DNA from: Cephalopachus bancanus | Taxonomy: Eukaryota > Chordata > Mammalia > Primates > Tarsiidae | Length of the DNA: 64,000 bases | Reading direction: 5' to 3' | NCBI GenBank assembly: GCA_027257055.1 | Contig: JAPVLO010000179.1 | Location: 186,001-250,000, forward strand | Shown here: piece by piece, positions 27,801-42,429 of the stretch | Layout: each line of letters starts with the position of its first letter | Numbering within the stretch: the stretch's first letter is position 1 | The notes under the pieces: generated by a model | Told to the model about the DNA's origin: nothing | Seen by the model: the letters and a program-made list of their open reading frames with translations, nothing else | Database searches by the model: none | Made by a program: the position numbers and the translations under genes

Positions 27801-30800
27801 GTACATGGAATATACTAGCAAAACAAATGAAAATGGAAACGCAACACACCAGAACCTCTGAGATACAACACAAGTAGCGTTAAGAGGGAAATTTTACAGC
27901 AATAAATGCCTACATCAAGTAACAGAAGGATTTCCAATATACACTGAAACGGCGCATCTCAAGGAGCTAGAAAAGCAAGAACAAACCAAAATTAGCAGAA
28001 GAAAAGAAATAATAATGATCAGAGCAGAACTAAATACAGGAGAGACTAAAAACCAATACAAAGGATTAACAAAAATAAAAAGTTGATACTTCAAAAAGGC
28101 AAACAAAGTTGATAAACTGCTAAATAGACTAACGAAGAGAAAAACCAAACAAAACCAGAAATTAAAAAAGATACATTACAACTGATAACACAGAAATACT
28201 GATTATCAGGGACTATTATGAACCAACTGAAAAAACTTAGAGAAAATTGATAACTTCCTGGGAATATAAAATCTACCAAGCTAGAACCAGGAAAAAAATG
28301 GAATACCTGAACAGATCAATAATGAGCAGTGAGACTAAATCAGTAATAAATTCTTTCAACAACAAAAAGCCCAGGTGTAGAATGATTCACTGTAGAATTC
28401 TACCGAAAGTATACAGAAGAATTAATACCAATTCTCCTGAAACTATTCCAAAAAATTTAAGAGGAGGGAATCTTCCCTAATTTATCCTAGAGGCCAGCAT
28501 CGGTCTGATTCTAAAACCAGACAAGGGCACAAGAAAAAAAGAAAACTACAGGCCAATATCCCTGATGAACACAGATGTAAAAATCCTCAACAAAATACTT
28601 GCAAACTGAGTCCAACAGTACATCAAAAAGACAATAACAACATAATCAAGTGGGACTGATATCAAGGATGCAAGGATAGTTCAACATATGGAAATTAATA
28701 AACTTGGTACATCATATCAACAAATTAAGTACAAAAACCATATGAACATCTCAAAAGACAGAAAAAACAGTTGACAAAATACAGTACTCCATGATAAAAA
28801 CTCAACAAACTAGGCACATAAGGATCAAACTTTAAAGTAATAGTCATACATGATAAACTCATAACTAACATCATACTGAATGGAGAAAAGTTCTTTCTTT
28901 TCCTACAATAACGGAAACAAGATGAGTATGTTCACTTTTACCACTCCAATTCGACACAGTACTGGAAGGCCTAACCATTGCAATCAGGCAAGAAAAAGAA
29001 ATAAAAGGCATCCAGGTAGGAATAAAAGAAGTCAAGTTATCCCTCTTTGCACACATGATCTGATATCTAGAAAAATCAGAAGACTGCACCAGAAAACTCT
29101 TAGAACTCAAACAAATTCTGTAAAGTTGCAGGATACAAAAATCAATATTATTTCTATACATCAATAATGAAATAGACAAAAAAGAAGAAGACAATTCCAT
29201 TTATAATAGCTACAAAAAAAAACAAACACCCAAGAATAAATGTAATGAAGGTCAGGGAGCTCTATAAGAAAAACTACAAAATACTGATGAAAGAAATTGA
29301 ACGGACACAAATAGATTGACACCCCATGATCATACATCAGAAAAATTAATAATATTAAAATGATCATACTGCTCAAGAAATCTACAGAGTCAATGCATCC
29401 TTACCAAAATGCCAATATCATATTTCATAGAAACAAACAACCCCAAAACTTGCATGGAACCAAAACACAGCTGGAATAGTCAAAACTATCATAAGTCAAA
29501 AAAACAAAGCTGGAGGCATCACTCTACCTGACTTTAAAGCATGTTCAAGACTATGTTAACCAAAATAGCATGCTACTAGTATACCAACAGACTTATAGAC
29601 CAAAGGAATAGAGAACCCAGAAATAAATCCACATATTTACAGCCAACAGAACTTTGGCAAAGCCTCAAGAACATACAGTAGGGCAAGTACACCTCTTCAA
29701 TAAATGGTGCTATGATAATTAGGTAACTACATGCTGAAGAATGAAGTTGGACTTCTCTCACCATACAAAAAATTCAATGCAAGATGAATTAAAGACTTAA
29801 ATGTAAGACTTGAAACTGTAAAACTACTAGGAAAAAAAGCATAAGGGAAATTCTTCAGGACACTGGTCTAGACAAAAGATTTTATGGCTAAGGCCCAAAA
29901 GCACAGGCAACAAAAATAGACAAATGGGACTGCATTAAACTAAAAAAGCTTCTGCACACACAGCAAAAGAATCAACAGAGTGAAGAGACAACCTCTTGAG
30001 AAAATATTTGCAAATTACTCATCTGACAGGGGACTAATATCCAGAATAAATATCTCAAATATATAAACAGTAAAAAATAGATAATTTTTTAAAACTCCAT
30101 TAAAAAACAGGCAAAAGGACATAAGTAGACATTTCTCAAAAAAAGACATACAAACGGCCAACAGGTATACAAAACAATGCTCAACATCACTACTCATCAG
30201 GGAAATACAAATCAAAACCACAAAGTATCATCTCACCTCAGAATGGCTATTATTTAAAAGGCAAAAAATAAAATGCTGGTGAGGATGCAGGGAAAAAGCA
30301 ACTTTTTTTTTTTTTTTTTTTTTGAGTTGGAGTCTTACTCCGTCGCCCAGGCTGGAGTGCAGTGGCATGCTCACGGTCACCCCAGCGTCAACCTGCTGGG
30401 CTCCGGCGATCCTTCTGCCTCAGTCTTCCAAGTAGCTAGCTGGAACTACAGGCGTGCACTACCATGCCTAGCTAATTTTTTTTTTTTTTATTATTGTAGA
30501 GATGAGGTCTCACCAAGTTGCCAGGACTGGTCTCGAACCTGCGGGCTCAGGCAATCCACTCGCCTCGGCCTCCCACAGTGCTGGGATTACAGGCTGAGCC
30601 AGGAAAAAGGAATTCTTATACACTGTTGGTGAGAATGTAAATTAGTATAACTGCTATGGAAAACAATATGGTGATTTATCAAAAACTAAAAAACAGAATT
30701 ACAATGTAATTGCAAAACCAATACTGGGTATCTATCCAAAGGAAAAAAAATCAGTATATCAAAGGGATACCTGCACACACGTTTATTTCAGCATAATTCA

Positions 30801-31345
30801 TAATAGCAAAGACATGGAATCTAAGTGCCCATCAATGGACAGACAGCTAAAGCAAATGTGGCATATATACACAATGGAATACTATTCAGTCACAAAAATA
30901 ATGAAACCATTTCATTTGCAGTAATATGGATGGAACTGCAGGTCATTATGCTAAATGAAATCAGCCAGGCACAGAAAGATAAATACAGCATGTTCTCACT
31001 CATCACATGTGGAAGCCAAAAACTTTGATCTCATGGACTGGGAGGGATGGGTAGGGTAGCATGAAGAGAGGCTGGGTATAGGTACAAACAGAGTTAGAAG
31101 TTATAAAGTAATGTTTGAAGTATGTGCTAATGTTTAAAATAAGCTATAAAGTTCTAATGTTTGATAGCAGACATAGATGACTATACTTAGCAACAATATT
31201 ATGTATATTTCAAAGTAACTAGAAGAGAGGACTTGAAATGATACCAATGCATAAAAATGAAAAGCATTCCAAGTGATGAAATACCCCAATCATTACACAT
31301 TCTCTGCATGTAACAAATACACAGACTCCCATAAATATAAAAATT
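24880..31345 (+). mobile_element. LINE-1, near full length, inactive
   Basis: 5' UTR-like sequence at about 24,880-26,070. Decayed ORF1 region at about 26,080-27,020 (ccagacaaacaaatgctgag near its end). Decayed ORF2 region at about 27,230-31,020, including apurinic endonuclease text (aataaccttgaatgtaaatg), reverse-transcriptase-region text around 28,540-29,100 and the terminal …ccaggcacagaaagataaat block, then a 3' UTR to about 31,345. Many stops and indels break every frame, so no product is expected. An Alu interrupts it at 30,302-30,601. Confidence 0.9.
30302..30601 (-). mobile_element. Alu (lineage-specific) inside L1
   Basis: 22-T run then gagttggagtcttactccgt. Flanked by near-identical aggaaaaag repeats (about 30,290 and 30,602). 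Confidence 0.93.
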
Positions 31346-31707
31346 ATTACATCAGTAAAAGGGGAAAGATTATCATTATATACAACTTAAGCATCCCACC
31401 TTTGGCCAAAAGGAAACCCCTCCAAATTGTCTCCTAAGGCCTTTTGATAAGATCTTATATTAGTCTTTGATAGTTTCCTTAAAATCTGGAATGGTAAGAC
31501 ACTCCAAGCTCAAAAGAGTTCCCAAACCAGACATGGAATCATCATCTTCTAAGAAATATTGGTTTTTAGTAGAAAACATTTTAAGATCATAACCTGGGAA
31601 CTAGGAATGATTATGGGCTACTGTCTTAGTCATTCATTTTAGATATTTTCAATAAACAGAGCAAAAACATTTATTTATGAACATTTAATTTTATTTGGAA
31701 ATAATCT

Positions 31708-31935
31708 GGAGCCTAGGCAACACAGTGAGACTGAATCTCTACAAGAAACACTTAAAAAAATTAGTTGGGCATGGTGCACCTGTAGTCCCAGCTATTCAGA
31801 AGACTGAGGTAGGAAGATAGCCTGAGCCCAGGAAGTCAAGGCTGTGGTGAGCTATGTAGTGAGCTATGATCATGCCACTACACTCCATACTCCAGCTTTG
31901 GTGACAGAGACCCCAACTCAAAAAAAAAAAAAAGA
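31708..31935 (+). mobile_element. Alu, 5'-truncated
   Basis: Starts within the left monomer (gagcctaggcaacacagtga). The piece gtgagctatg is duplicated in the right monomer near 31,847. Poly-A at 31,920. Confidence 0.85.
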
Positions 31936-32817
31936 AATTATTTGAAATTCACAAAAAGTTGGAAAAATAAATAATACTAAATTCTATATTCTTTATTCAG
32001 ATTTGCCTATTTTTTACCTCCTTGCTTTATAATCTGCTTTCTTTCAATATATACATGTCTGTATGTGTATATATTATATACATATATTTTTTTCCTAAAG
32101 TATATGAGAAAAAAATTACACACATCATGCTCTATAACCCAATATACTTCAGCAACTATTTCCTAAGAAATAAGTATTTCCTAAGACAGAAGAATGCTCT
32201 CTTTTGTCACCAAAGTACAGTTGTCAACTTCAAAAATTTATACTGGTACAACACCAATCTATTTTTCATACTCCTTGTTAAATAATGTCCGTCATTCATA
32301 ATTATTTTTCCTCTCTAGTACCAGATCCAATCTAGGAGAGGTATTACCTTTTTCATCTCTTAGACAGTCTGCACATTTCTATCACCTTTACTGGTCTCTC
32401 ATGACATTGCCATTTAATCATTCATGACATGAAACTGGCTTTATATTAAAAAAATAAGAGTTCTCACGATTGTGTATTCTTGGCTGGAATACTATTAAAA
32501 CTGATGTTATATTTCTCAGCTATTACAACCAGAGGTGCATGATGTATTTCCCTCCCTTCTTTGAAGATATTAACACTGACCACAGTGTAGGTGCTGCTAT
32601 ATTTCTCCACTGTATAATCATTGGTTTGTTTCCCTGACTCCTGCTTTCTGAGGTGAAAAGGCCATGTAGATATCCTGCTTCTTATCAAAAATGCTCCCTA
32701 GACATAACAGCAATTAGTGATTTTTATGATGGCTGTAAAATGACCACTGGCAGAAATGGGAACTGATTAGGAAGAGGCATAAAAGAACTTTCTGGCGTGA
32801 TGGGGAAATTCTATATC

Positions 32818-33095
32818 TTTTTTTTTTTTTTGAGTTGGAGTCTCACTCTGTTGCCCAGACTGGTGCTCCCGGCCACCGCAGCCTCGACCTGCTGGGCTCC
32901 GGCGATCCTTGCGCCTCAGTCTTCCGAGGAGCCAGAATTACAGGCATGTGCTACCACGCCCGGGTGATTTTTTGATTTATTGTAGAGATGAGGTCTTGCT
33001 GCCCAGGTGGATCTCGAACCCACGGGCTCAGGCAATCCACTCACCTCAGCCTCCCAAAGGCGCGGGATTACAAGCTAAGTCACAGAGTCCGGCTG
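32818..33095 (-). mobile_element. Alu (short-linker subfamily)
   Basis: Carries both subfamily marks: missing ~7 bp in the left monomer (tcttgctgcccaggtgg) and an extra base in ccaaaggcgcgggattac. Flanked by aaattctatatc / aaatttgtatc. Confidence 0.92.
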
Positions 33096-33614
33096 AAATT
33101 TGTATCTTGATGGTGTTGGATTACATAGGTCTAGGTATTTTGCAAAACTCACAAGGCATTCTATTGAAGAATTATAAATTTCATAAATATAAATATTACC
33201 AAAAAACCCCAAACAAATATGAAACTCTATTTAATAAAACGCAAGCCCAAGTATTTAAGGATGTCTGCAACTTATAAAATGCCAGAGCAATTAGGCAAGA
33301 TAAAGCAATAAAGGGTATCCAAATTGGAAAAGAAGTCAAACTAACTCTGCTGATAAGTTCTCAAACGAGGTCTGACAATTAAGTTCACTAACTCATCCTA
33401 GAAAGAGTGCTACGTACCTCACTGCTGAATATCACCATAGTCACCTTCAAAGTACTACCCTTGGGAAGCTATACACCAACGCCAGTGCCTAGTCCACCTG
33501 ATCAAAGCAATCTTGGAACTCTTTTTCTGGAATGACCATGAGAGCTGTTGTCATGAGAATGTCAGGGTTTGAACTGAAGCAACAAATAAACATCAAATTT
33601 CTTGTTAAACTTAG

Positions 33615-33650
33615 CATGGAATGGAAGTGAATGGAATGGAATGGAATGGA
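33615..33650 (+). repeat. Short (GGAAT)n expansion inside the transposase
   Basis: atggaatggaagtgaatgga then three more ggaat units, where related transposases have a single short Gly/Ser-Glu segment. Confidence 0.85.
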
Positions 33651-33708
33651 AGTGAAATCAGGGACTTGTTAGTCCAAGTTTATAGGGATAATGCCATGAA
33701 GAAAACAG

Positions 33709-34010
33709 TAGGCTAGGTGTGGTGGCTGACATGTGTAATCCCAGTACTTTGGGGGAGGCTGAGGCAAGAGGACTTCCTGAGCCTAGGAATTCGAGACCAG
33801 CCTGGGCAACTTGGCAAGAGCTCATCTCCACAATAAATAAATTTAAAAAATACAGCCAGCTGTGGTGGCATATGCCTATGGTTCCAGCTACTTGGAAGGC
33901 TGAGGCAGAAGGATCTACCTGAGCCCAGCAGGTCAAGGCTATAGTGGCTGGGAGTGTGTCACTGCACTCTAGCCTAAATGACAGAGGCACTGACTCAAAA
34001 GAAAAAAGAA
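33709..34010 (+). mobile_element. Alu inside the mariner
   Basis: Perfect 10-bp target duplication aagaaaacag at 33,699-33,708 and 34,011-34,020, within the transposase codons for MKKTAV. Confidence 0.95.
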
Positions 34011-35539
34011 AAGAAAACAGCAGTGTACAAATGGATTCAATGTTTTTCTGAGGGGAGAGAAGGCATCACTGATAAAGCAAGGTCAGGACAGCCAGTGACA
34101 ATCAGAACTGATAAATATACTACAAAAATTCTTCAAATTGTGTGTCAAAATTGTTGGCTGACTGTAAGAAGCATAGCAGACTAAATAAACATTGATAGAA
34201 AAAGTTAGGAAAATCTTAACTGAAAATTTTGGCTTGAGAAAGGTGTATGCAAAAATGGTCCTGAAGAAACTCTTGCATCATGACAATGCACCAGCTCACA
34301 CGGCACTGTCTGTGAGGAAGTTTTAGGCAGTAAACAAATAACTGTATTGAAACACCCTTCTTACTCACCTGATCTGGTCCCCAATGACTTTTTTCTTTAT
34401 CCAAAGATAAAGGCAATATCGAAAGAAAGACATTTTGATGATATTCAAGACAATAAGGTAATACAATGACAGCTCAGAAGGTCATTCCAGAAAAAAGTTC
34501 CAAAACTCCTTTGATGGATGGACTAGGTGATGATGTCGGTGCATAGTATCCCAAAGGGAGTACTTTGAAGGTGACCATAATGATAATAAGGAGTGAGGTA
34601 TGTAGCACTTTTTCTAGGGTGAGTTCATGAACTTAATTGTTAGACCTTGTATCTTGAAAACCCTAAAGACTCCTCCAAAAGACTCTTGAACTTAATAAAT
34701 GAATTCAGTGAAATCCCAGATTACAAAATCAACACACACAAGTCAGCAGCACTGCTATATATCAGTAATGACTAAGCTGAGAATCAAATCAAAATTTCAA
34801 TCCCATTCACAATAGCTGTCAAAAAAAAAACAACCTAGGAATGTATTTCACCAAGAAGGTGAAAGATCTCTACAAGAACTATAAAACACTGATGAAGATA
34901 ACAAACAAATGGAAAACCATCCTGTGCTCATGGATTGGAAGGATCAACATTGTTAATATGATCATACTACCCCCAAAGCAATCTACAACACAATCTCTAT
35001 CACAATCCCTATCAAATTACCAACATCATTTTTCACAGAATTAGAACAAACAATCCTAAAGTTCATATGGAACCAAAAAAAAAGGGCCCAAATAGCAAAA
35101 GCAATTCTAAGCAACAAGAACAAAAGCTGGAGGCAGCATATTACCTGACTTCAAATCATACTACAAGGCTATATATAGAAACCAAAACAGCATGGTACTG
35201 GTAAAAAAGTAGACACATAGATCAGTGGAACAGACTAGAGATCAATGGAACTATAGTGCTTTTGTCTGCTTTGTCAAAGATCAGATGGTTGTAGGTATTT
35301 GGGTTTATTTCTGAATTCACAATTCTTTGACAAAGCAGACAAAAATATACACCGAGGAAAAAACACCCTTTTCAATAAATGGTGCTGGGAAAACTGGATA
35401 GCCATATGCCGAAGAATGAAATTGACTCCTTTCTCTCATCATATGCAAAATTTAAGATGAATTAAAGACTTAACGTAAGCTCTGAAACCATAAAAATTCT
35501 AGGAAAAACGCTTCTAAGACACTGGTCTTGGCAAAGAAT

Positions 35540-35825
35540 TTTTTTTTTTGAGTTGGAGTCTCACTCTGTTGCCCAGACTGCAGTGCAGTGGCCACTCCCG
35601 GCCACCGCAGCCTCGACCTGCTGGGCTCCAGCGATCCTTCCGCCTCAGCCTTCCAAGTAGCCAGAATTACAGGCATACGCTACCACCCTGGATGATGTTT
35701 AGATTTATCATAGAGATGAGGTCTAGCCAACTTGCCCAGACGGGTCTCAAACCCGCGGGCTCAGGCAATCCACTCACCTCAGCCTCTCAAAGCACGAGAT
35801 TACAGGCTGAGCCACCGAGCCCGGC
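35540..35825 (-). mobile_element. Alu (lineage-specific) inside L1
   Basis: Perfect target duplication cttggcaaagaattt before and after (about 35,527 and 35,826). Confidence 0.95.
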
Positions 35826-35965
35826 TCTTGGCAAAGAATTTATGTTTAAGACCCCAAGAGCAAATGCAACACAAACAAAAATAAATGAGGCAAAGTAAAA
35901 GCTTATATACAGTCGAAGAAATAATCAATAAAGTAAATATGCAAACTACAAAATGGGAGAAAACA

Positions 35966-36250
35966 GGCTGGGCACAGTGGCTCACACCTCTAATCCCAGC
36001 ACTTTGGGAGCCTAAGGCGGGAGGATCACTTGAGCCCAGGAATTTAAGATCAGCCTAGGCAATATAGCAGGACCTTGATTCTACAAAAAGCTGGGCATGA
36101 TAGCATTATTCTGTAGTCCTAATTACTTGGCAGGCTGAAGTGAAGGATGGCCTGAGCCCAGGGGGTTGAGCCTTTGATGAGCCTTGATTGTGCCACAGCA
36201 TGCTTAACCTAGGTGATAAAAGTTAATTAAGACCCTGACTCAAGGAAAAA
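35966..36250 (+). mobile_element. Alu (older) inside L1
   Basis: 16-bp target duplication aaaatgggagaaaaca at about 35,950 and 36,251. Confidence 0.94.
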
Positions 36251-37308
36251 AAAAATGGGAGAAAACATTTGCAAAATACATTCAACAAAGTACTCATATC
36301 CAGAATCTACAAGGAACTCAAACAAATCAGCAAGAAAAAACAAATAGCCCATTAAAAAGTGGGCAAACAACATGAACAGACATGTCTCAAAAGAAGATAA
36401 ACAAATGAACAACAAATATATGAAATAATGTCCACTATCACTAATCATCAGGGAAATGCAAATTAAAACCACAATGAGATACCACCTAACCCCAGCCAGA
36501 ATGGTCATTATTAAAAGGTCAAAAAACAACAGAAGTTGGTGGATGCGGTGAAAAGGGAATGCTTATACACTGCTGGTGGGAATGTAAATTAGTACAACCT
36601 ATATGGAAAACAGTAAAAGCAGATTATTCAATCCAATCCCACTCTACTTGAAATCTATCCAAAAGAAAAAATGTCACCATACAAAGAAGACACCTGTATT
36701 TGTATGTTTATTGCAGCATAATTTACAACTGCAAAGATGTGGAATTGACTGATGTGGAATCAACCTAAGTGCCCGTCAACTGATTCACTGATAAAGAAAA
36801 TGTCAAATGGAATACTATTCAGCCACAAAAAGTAATGAAATAATGTGTTTTGCAGCAACTTAAATGGAATTGGAGGCCATAATCCTAAGTGAAGTAATAC
36901 AGGAATGGAAAACCAAGTATTACATGTTCTCACAAGTGGGAACTAAGCTAAGGGTTCCCAGAGGCATACAGAATAATATGATGGAAACTAAAGATTCAAC
37001 ATGGGGGAGGGTGGAGAGGGGCTGAGGAATAAAACACTGAGGTACAGTGTTGCACTGGTTTAAAGCTCAGACTTCTTCACCACCATACAATATATCCATA
37101 TACGCAAAATTCACTTGTACCCCTAAAACTACTGAAAAAAAATGCATTGAAAAATAAGATGAACTGATGGATGAATGGATGCAATAATGGAAACAGAACA
37201 AAAGGTTAACAACTGTTAAATGTACTTGGTGAATACAGGGTGTTCGCTGCATAATTATTTGAGCTTTGCTACATGTTTGAATATCTTCATAGTAAAAATG
37301 GGAATTAA

Positions 37309-37600
37309 AAAAAAATTTTTTTGAGACCAAAGTCTCACTCTGCTGCCCAGGATGGAGTGCAGTGGTGCAATACTGGCTCACCACAGCCTCAACTTCCTGG
37401 GTTCACGTGCTCCTTCTACCTCAGCCTCCTGAATATAGCTGGCATTTCAGACGTGTGCCACCACACCTGGCTAATTATTATTATTTTTTACAAAGTCTCA
37501 CTATGTTATCCAGGCTGGTCTTGAACTTCTGGGCTCCAGTAATTTTCTGGTCTTGAACTCCCCAAGTGCTAGATTACAGGCATAAGCCACCATGTCTAGA
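37309..37600 (-). mobile_element. Alu, diverged
   Basis: Reverse Alu beginning ttttttgagaccaaagtctc, flanked by atgggaatt repeats. The right part carries a short duplicated tggtcttgaact segment. Confidence 0.88.
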
Positions 37601-37914
37601 CAAAACATGGGAATTTTAGAAAAATAGTACTGTAAGTAGTTTGATTATAAATAACAAAAAGAGTAATTATTATGTGGGTTAAATGTTTCCAATGGTAGCA
37701 CCATACTTCGATTTAAAAAATACTGTACATCTAAAACTGTGGATGAAAGTTAAGATGAAAAACCACTAAACGGCTAAAAGGTGGTTCTGGTGATAATGAA
37801 AACACTGATGTCATATTATGTGAACAATTTTTTAAAAATCATTTCGTAAGAGTGAAAAAACCTAGTATTTCTAAATACATGTATGATTTCAAATGTCTAT
37901 ATTTGAAATAATAC

Positions 37915-38204
37915 TTTTTTTTTTTAGTTGGAGTCTCACTTTTTCACCCAGGCTGGAATACAGTGGCACACTCACAGCCACCCCAGCACCAACTTGCTGG
38001 GTTCCAGTGATCCTTCTGCCTCAGTCTTTCAAGCAGCCGGAACTACAGGTGTGTGCTACCACATCTGGTTAAATTTTTGGTTTATTGTAGAGATAAGGTC
38101 TCACCAAGTTGCCCAGACTGGTCTTGAACCATGGGCTCAAGCATTTCAATCGCCTCAGCCTCCCCAAAGTGCTGGGATTACAGGCTGAGCCACCAACTCC
38201 AGCC
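37915..38204 (-). mobile_element. Alu (lineage-specific)
   Basis: tttagttggagtctcacttt to gagccaccaactccagcc; reverse dimer. Confidence 0.92.
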
Positions 38205-38357
38205 AATAAATACTTTAAATAGGTGTTTATTTTATCCCTATATAATTTACTATTCAAATAGGTCACAATACTTTCTCCTTTTCTTTTTTCTTTTTAAAAT
38301 CTTTGTGTCCATCTTGTGTCTCTCCTAACAATTGATGAAAAGTGCTTTCCATCTTTT

Positions 38358-38478
38358 TTGTTTTGTTTTGTTTTGAGATAGGGTCTAGCTATGTTACCCA
38401 GGCTGGTCTTGAACTCCTGGGCTCAGCCTCCTAAATGTATGGGATTACAGGCATGCAACACCATGTGCCAAGCCCATA
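38358..38478 (-). mobile_element. Alu monomer fragment
   Basis: (TTTTG)n then agatagggtctagctatgtt … gggattacaggcatgcaaca. Confidence 0.8.
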
Positions 38479-39961
38479 AATCTTATTTCTTATTTTAAAT
38501 TCTTACTAGGGTAATGTAGATTGTCTTATATTTTGGTATATGTAGTATAGAGAAGGCACTTAACCATATCATAAGAAATATTTTCAAACACAATGATTGT
38601 ACAAGATACATATACCTTAAAAATTATCTGCCCATTTTGGGGCATTTAGGTCATTGTAATTTTTTAGTATTATAAGCACCAATATGTTAACAGCACTACA
38701 CAGTCAGCACTTCTGGTTACACCCTTTTGAATTTTTCACATTAACAAACTGTTTTCCAGAAACCACACTCAAAAACAGAATATAATTGCAGCTTCATTAT
38801 AAGTTCACAAACATATGAATACTTCTAAAAAAAATCTTTATCAATTTTATAAAGTCGTCTTTTTTTTTTGTAAGCACTTCTGTATGTTGGGCACTATGTT
38901 AAAATTGAATACTGTTTTGCAGTTTCCTATTTGTAGGTTTCCTTTCTGAATTACGTATCAGGATTTTGCTGGCTTAAAAAAAGAAGGAAGAAAATGTTTA
39001 TGCTTTTATCACTTTAGACTAGTTATAACAGCATGGCAACTTGACTGTGCCCACACCTGCTTCTCCTTTCTCCTCCCTCTTTTCTGTCACTATGTTTCCC
39101 TCAGTCTACTGTGTTTGTGTATTTATCGTTAAAGGGTTTTTTTGGGGGGAGGGGGGTATTCTGCTTAAGTTTGAAAAAATCTTTTACACTTTTGTGGCTC
39201 TATCCATTTTCTTATTCTCCAATGATATTTATGAACTTCTGCCCATTTTTCCTTGATTAGATTTGGTAGACATCTGTCTAGTTCATCTTGTCAGTCAAGC
39301 AACTCATGGTTACATTCTATTTTGTTTAGAACTGTTAGAAAATTTGTTTTCTTATAGCCTGCTTAGTTTGTTTTCTAATAATTCAATTTTGCTCTTTAAT
39401 ATCTTGCTTTTCTCTTTAGATCTTCTTTTTTCCTTCCTGATTTTCTCAATAAATTCGTTTGTTTTCATTCTTAATGAGTTTAATGATGATAACTATTAAC
39501 TTGTACTAAATATAGCACAACTGTGGCCTCATGCCATAAGCACTAATGGCTAAATATTCAATGTCTACAATTTTCTATTAATAAAGAATTGCAAATGCTG
39601 GAAAAACTTAAAGTTTACAACTTACATTATGTTTCTGTCAATTTTGCCTTATATTTCTAATAACCTTTATATATTTTGACAGTGTTACCTGGTATTTAAG
39701 AAGTCAATAAAATTTTATCTTTGTATTATACACCTTTACTAGCATAGAATTATCTTTTTGCCATGCAATATTTTCTGGTTTTAATTCTTCCTTGTCTAAT
39801 ATTAATACTTTAATTCTTATATTTGGCTTTCAAAAGCATTTAATACATTCTGAACTATAATAGAAAAAATGGTTATCATATAACCTTCCCTATTTGAAAC
39901 ATGAGTTTACTATACTTTACCATTTTTCCTACACAAATGCTATGAGTTTTGGTTTTTTTCT

Positions 39962-41730
<1,769 letters not shown>

Positions 41731-42079
41731 CTTAATTGTTATTTAAATTTCAGATTGTTATTGCTTTTTAATTTTTCCCTTTTAAAGTATGATGTGACAC
41801 AGTCAATTTGACAATATTTACCACAGTTATTTACACATCTCTTCTGTAATCAGTGCTCACTGCCAAAACTTTCATTCCATGATTTCTTTCTTCTTTTGTT
41901 CATAATTTGGCCTCATCTCTTAGTCAGAGTATATTTACAATGAACTTTTGTTCAACAAGACAAGAAGGTTGCTATATTCAGAAGGTGTATTCTTTCAGTT
42001 GACTTTCCATGTGAAAGACAATTTAGTTGTAGTAAGTAAAACTAAAGGGTAAAACTTTCTACTTCAAAATTGTGGATTT

Positions 42080-42250
42080 TTAGCTGAGCATGACAGTGCA
42101 CACCTGTAATCCCAGCTATTGGGGAAGCGAAGATGAGAAGATCACTTGAGCCCAAAAGTTTGAGGCTGCAGTGAGCTACAATTGTGCCACTGCACTCCAG
42201 CCTGGGCAACAGACTGAGACCCCAACTGGGACAAACAAACAAAACAAACC
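42080..42250 (+). mobile_element. Alu right-monomer fragment with (AAAC)n-like tail
   Basis: ttagctgagcatgacagtgc … cactgcactccagcctgggc, then acaaacaaacaaaacaaacc. Confidence 0.85.
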
Positions 42251-42429
42251 AACAAACAACAGATGTTGTTCTACTACCTTCAGTCAATCAATGGCTAAGA
42301 TTAATGAGTAAGGTATGGTTTTTATCCCTTCATGTGTATTGTTAATATAAAAGTAACATTACCTAATTACTTATATGCATTCTTTCAGGTTTTGTGAGGA
42401 CATGGTCATTTATAAGACTGATAAAATTC

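Larger units (their letters stand above)
33366..34649 (+). mobile_element. mariner transposon with 187-bp terminal inverted repeats
   Basis: Ends match as inverted repeats (c(g/a)aggtct(g/a)acaattaag) and the similarity runs about 187 bp inward (33,366-33,552 against 34,463-34,649). A transposase reading frame starts at 33,559 (MSGFELKQQINIKFLVKL…). After the Alu interruption it continues AVYKWIQCFSEGREGITDKA, an HTH-containing mariner N-terminal region. A deletion then follows, and LLHHDNAPAHTALSVRKF (second catalytic Asp), HPSYSPDLVPNDFFL (third catalytic Asp) and a YFEGDHND-type C-terminus that lies inside the right TIR. The frame contains stops, so it is dead. A TA follows the right end (34,650-34,651), as expected for mariner. 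Confidence 0.85.
33255..37145 (+). mobile_element. LINE-1 3' half, split by a mariner and several Alus
   Basis: L1 ORF2 text stops near 33,365 (attggaaaagaagtcaaact). It resumes at 34,650 with tatcttgaaaaccctaaag and continues to a 3' end near 37,145. The gap is filled by the mariner at 33,366-34,649. Alus interrupt it again at 35,540-35,825 and 35,966-36,250. All frames are broken. A local inversion is present at 35,260-35,318. Confidence 0.88.

Noticed and set aside
33615..33650. Satellite III array
   Set aside because: Only about five units and embedded in a transposon, so not a satellite block.
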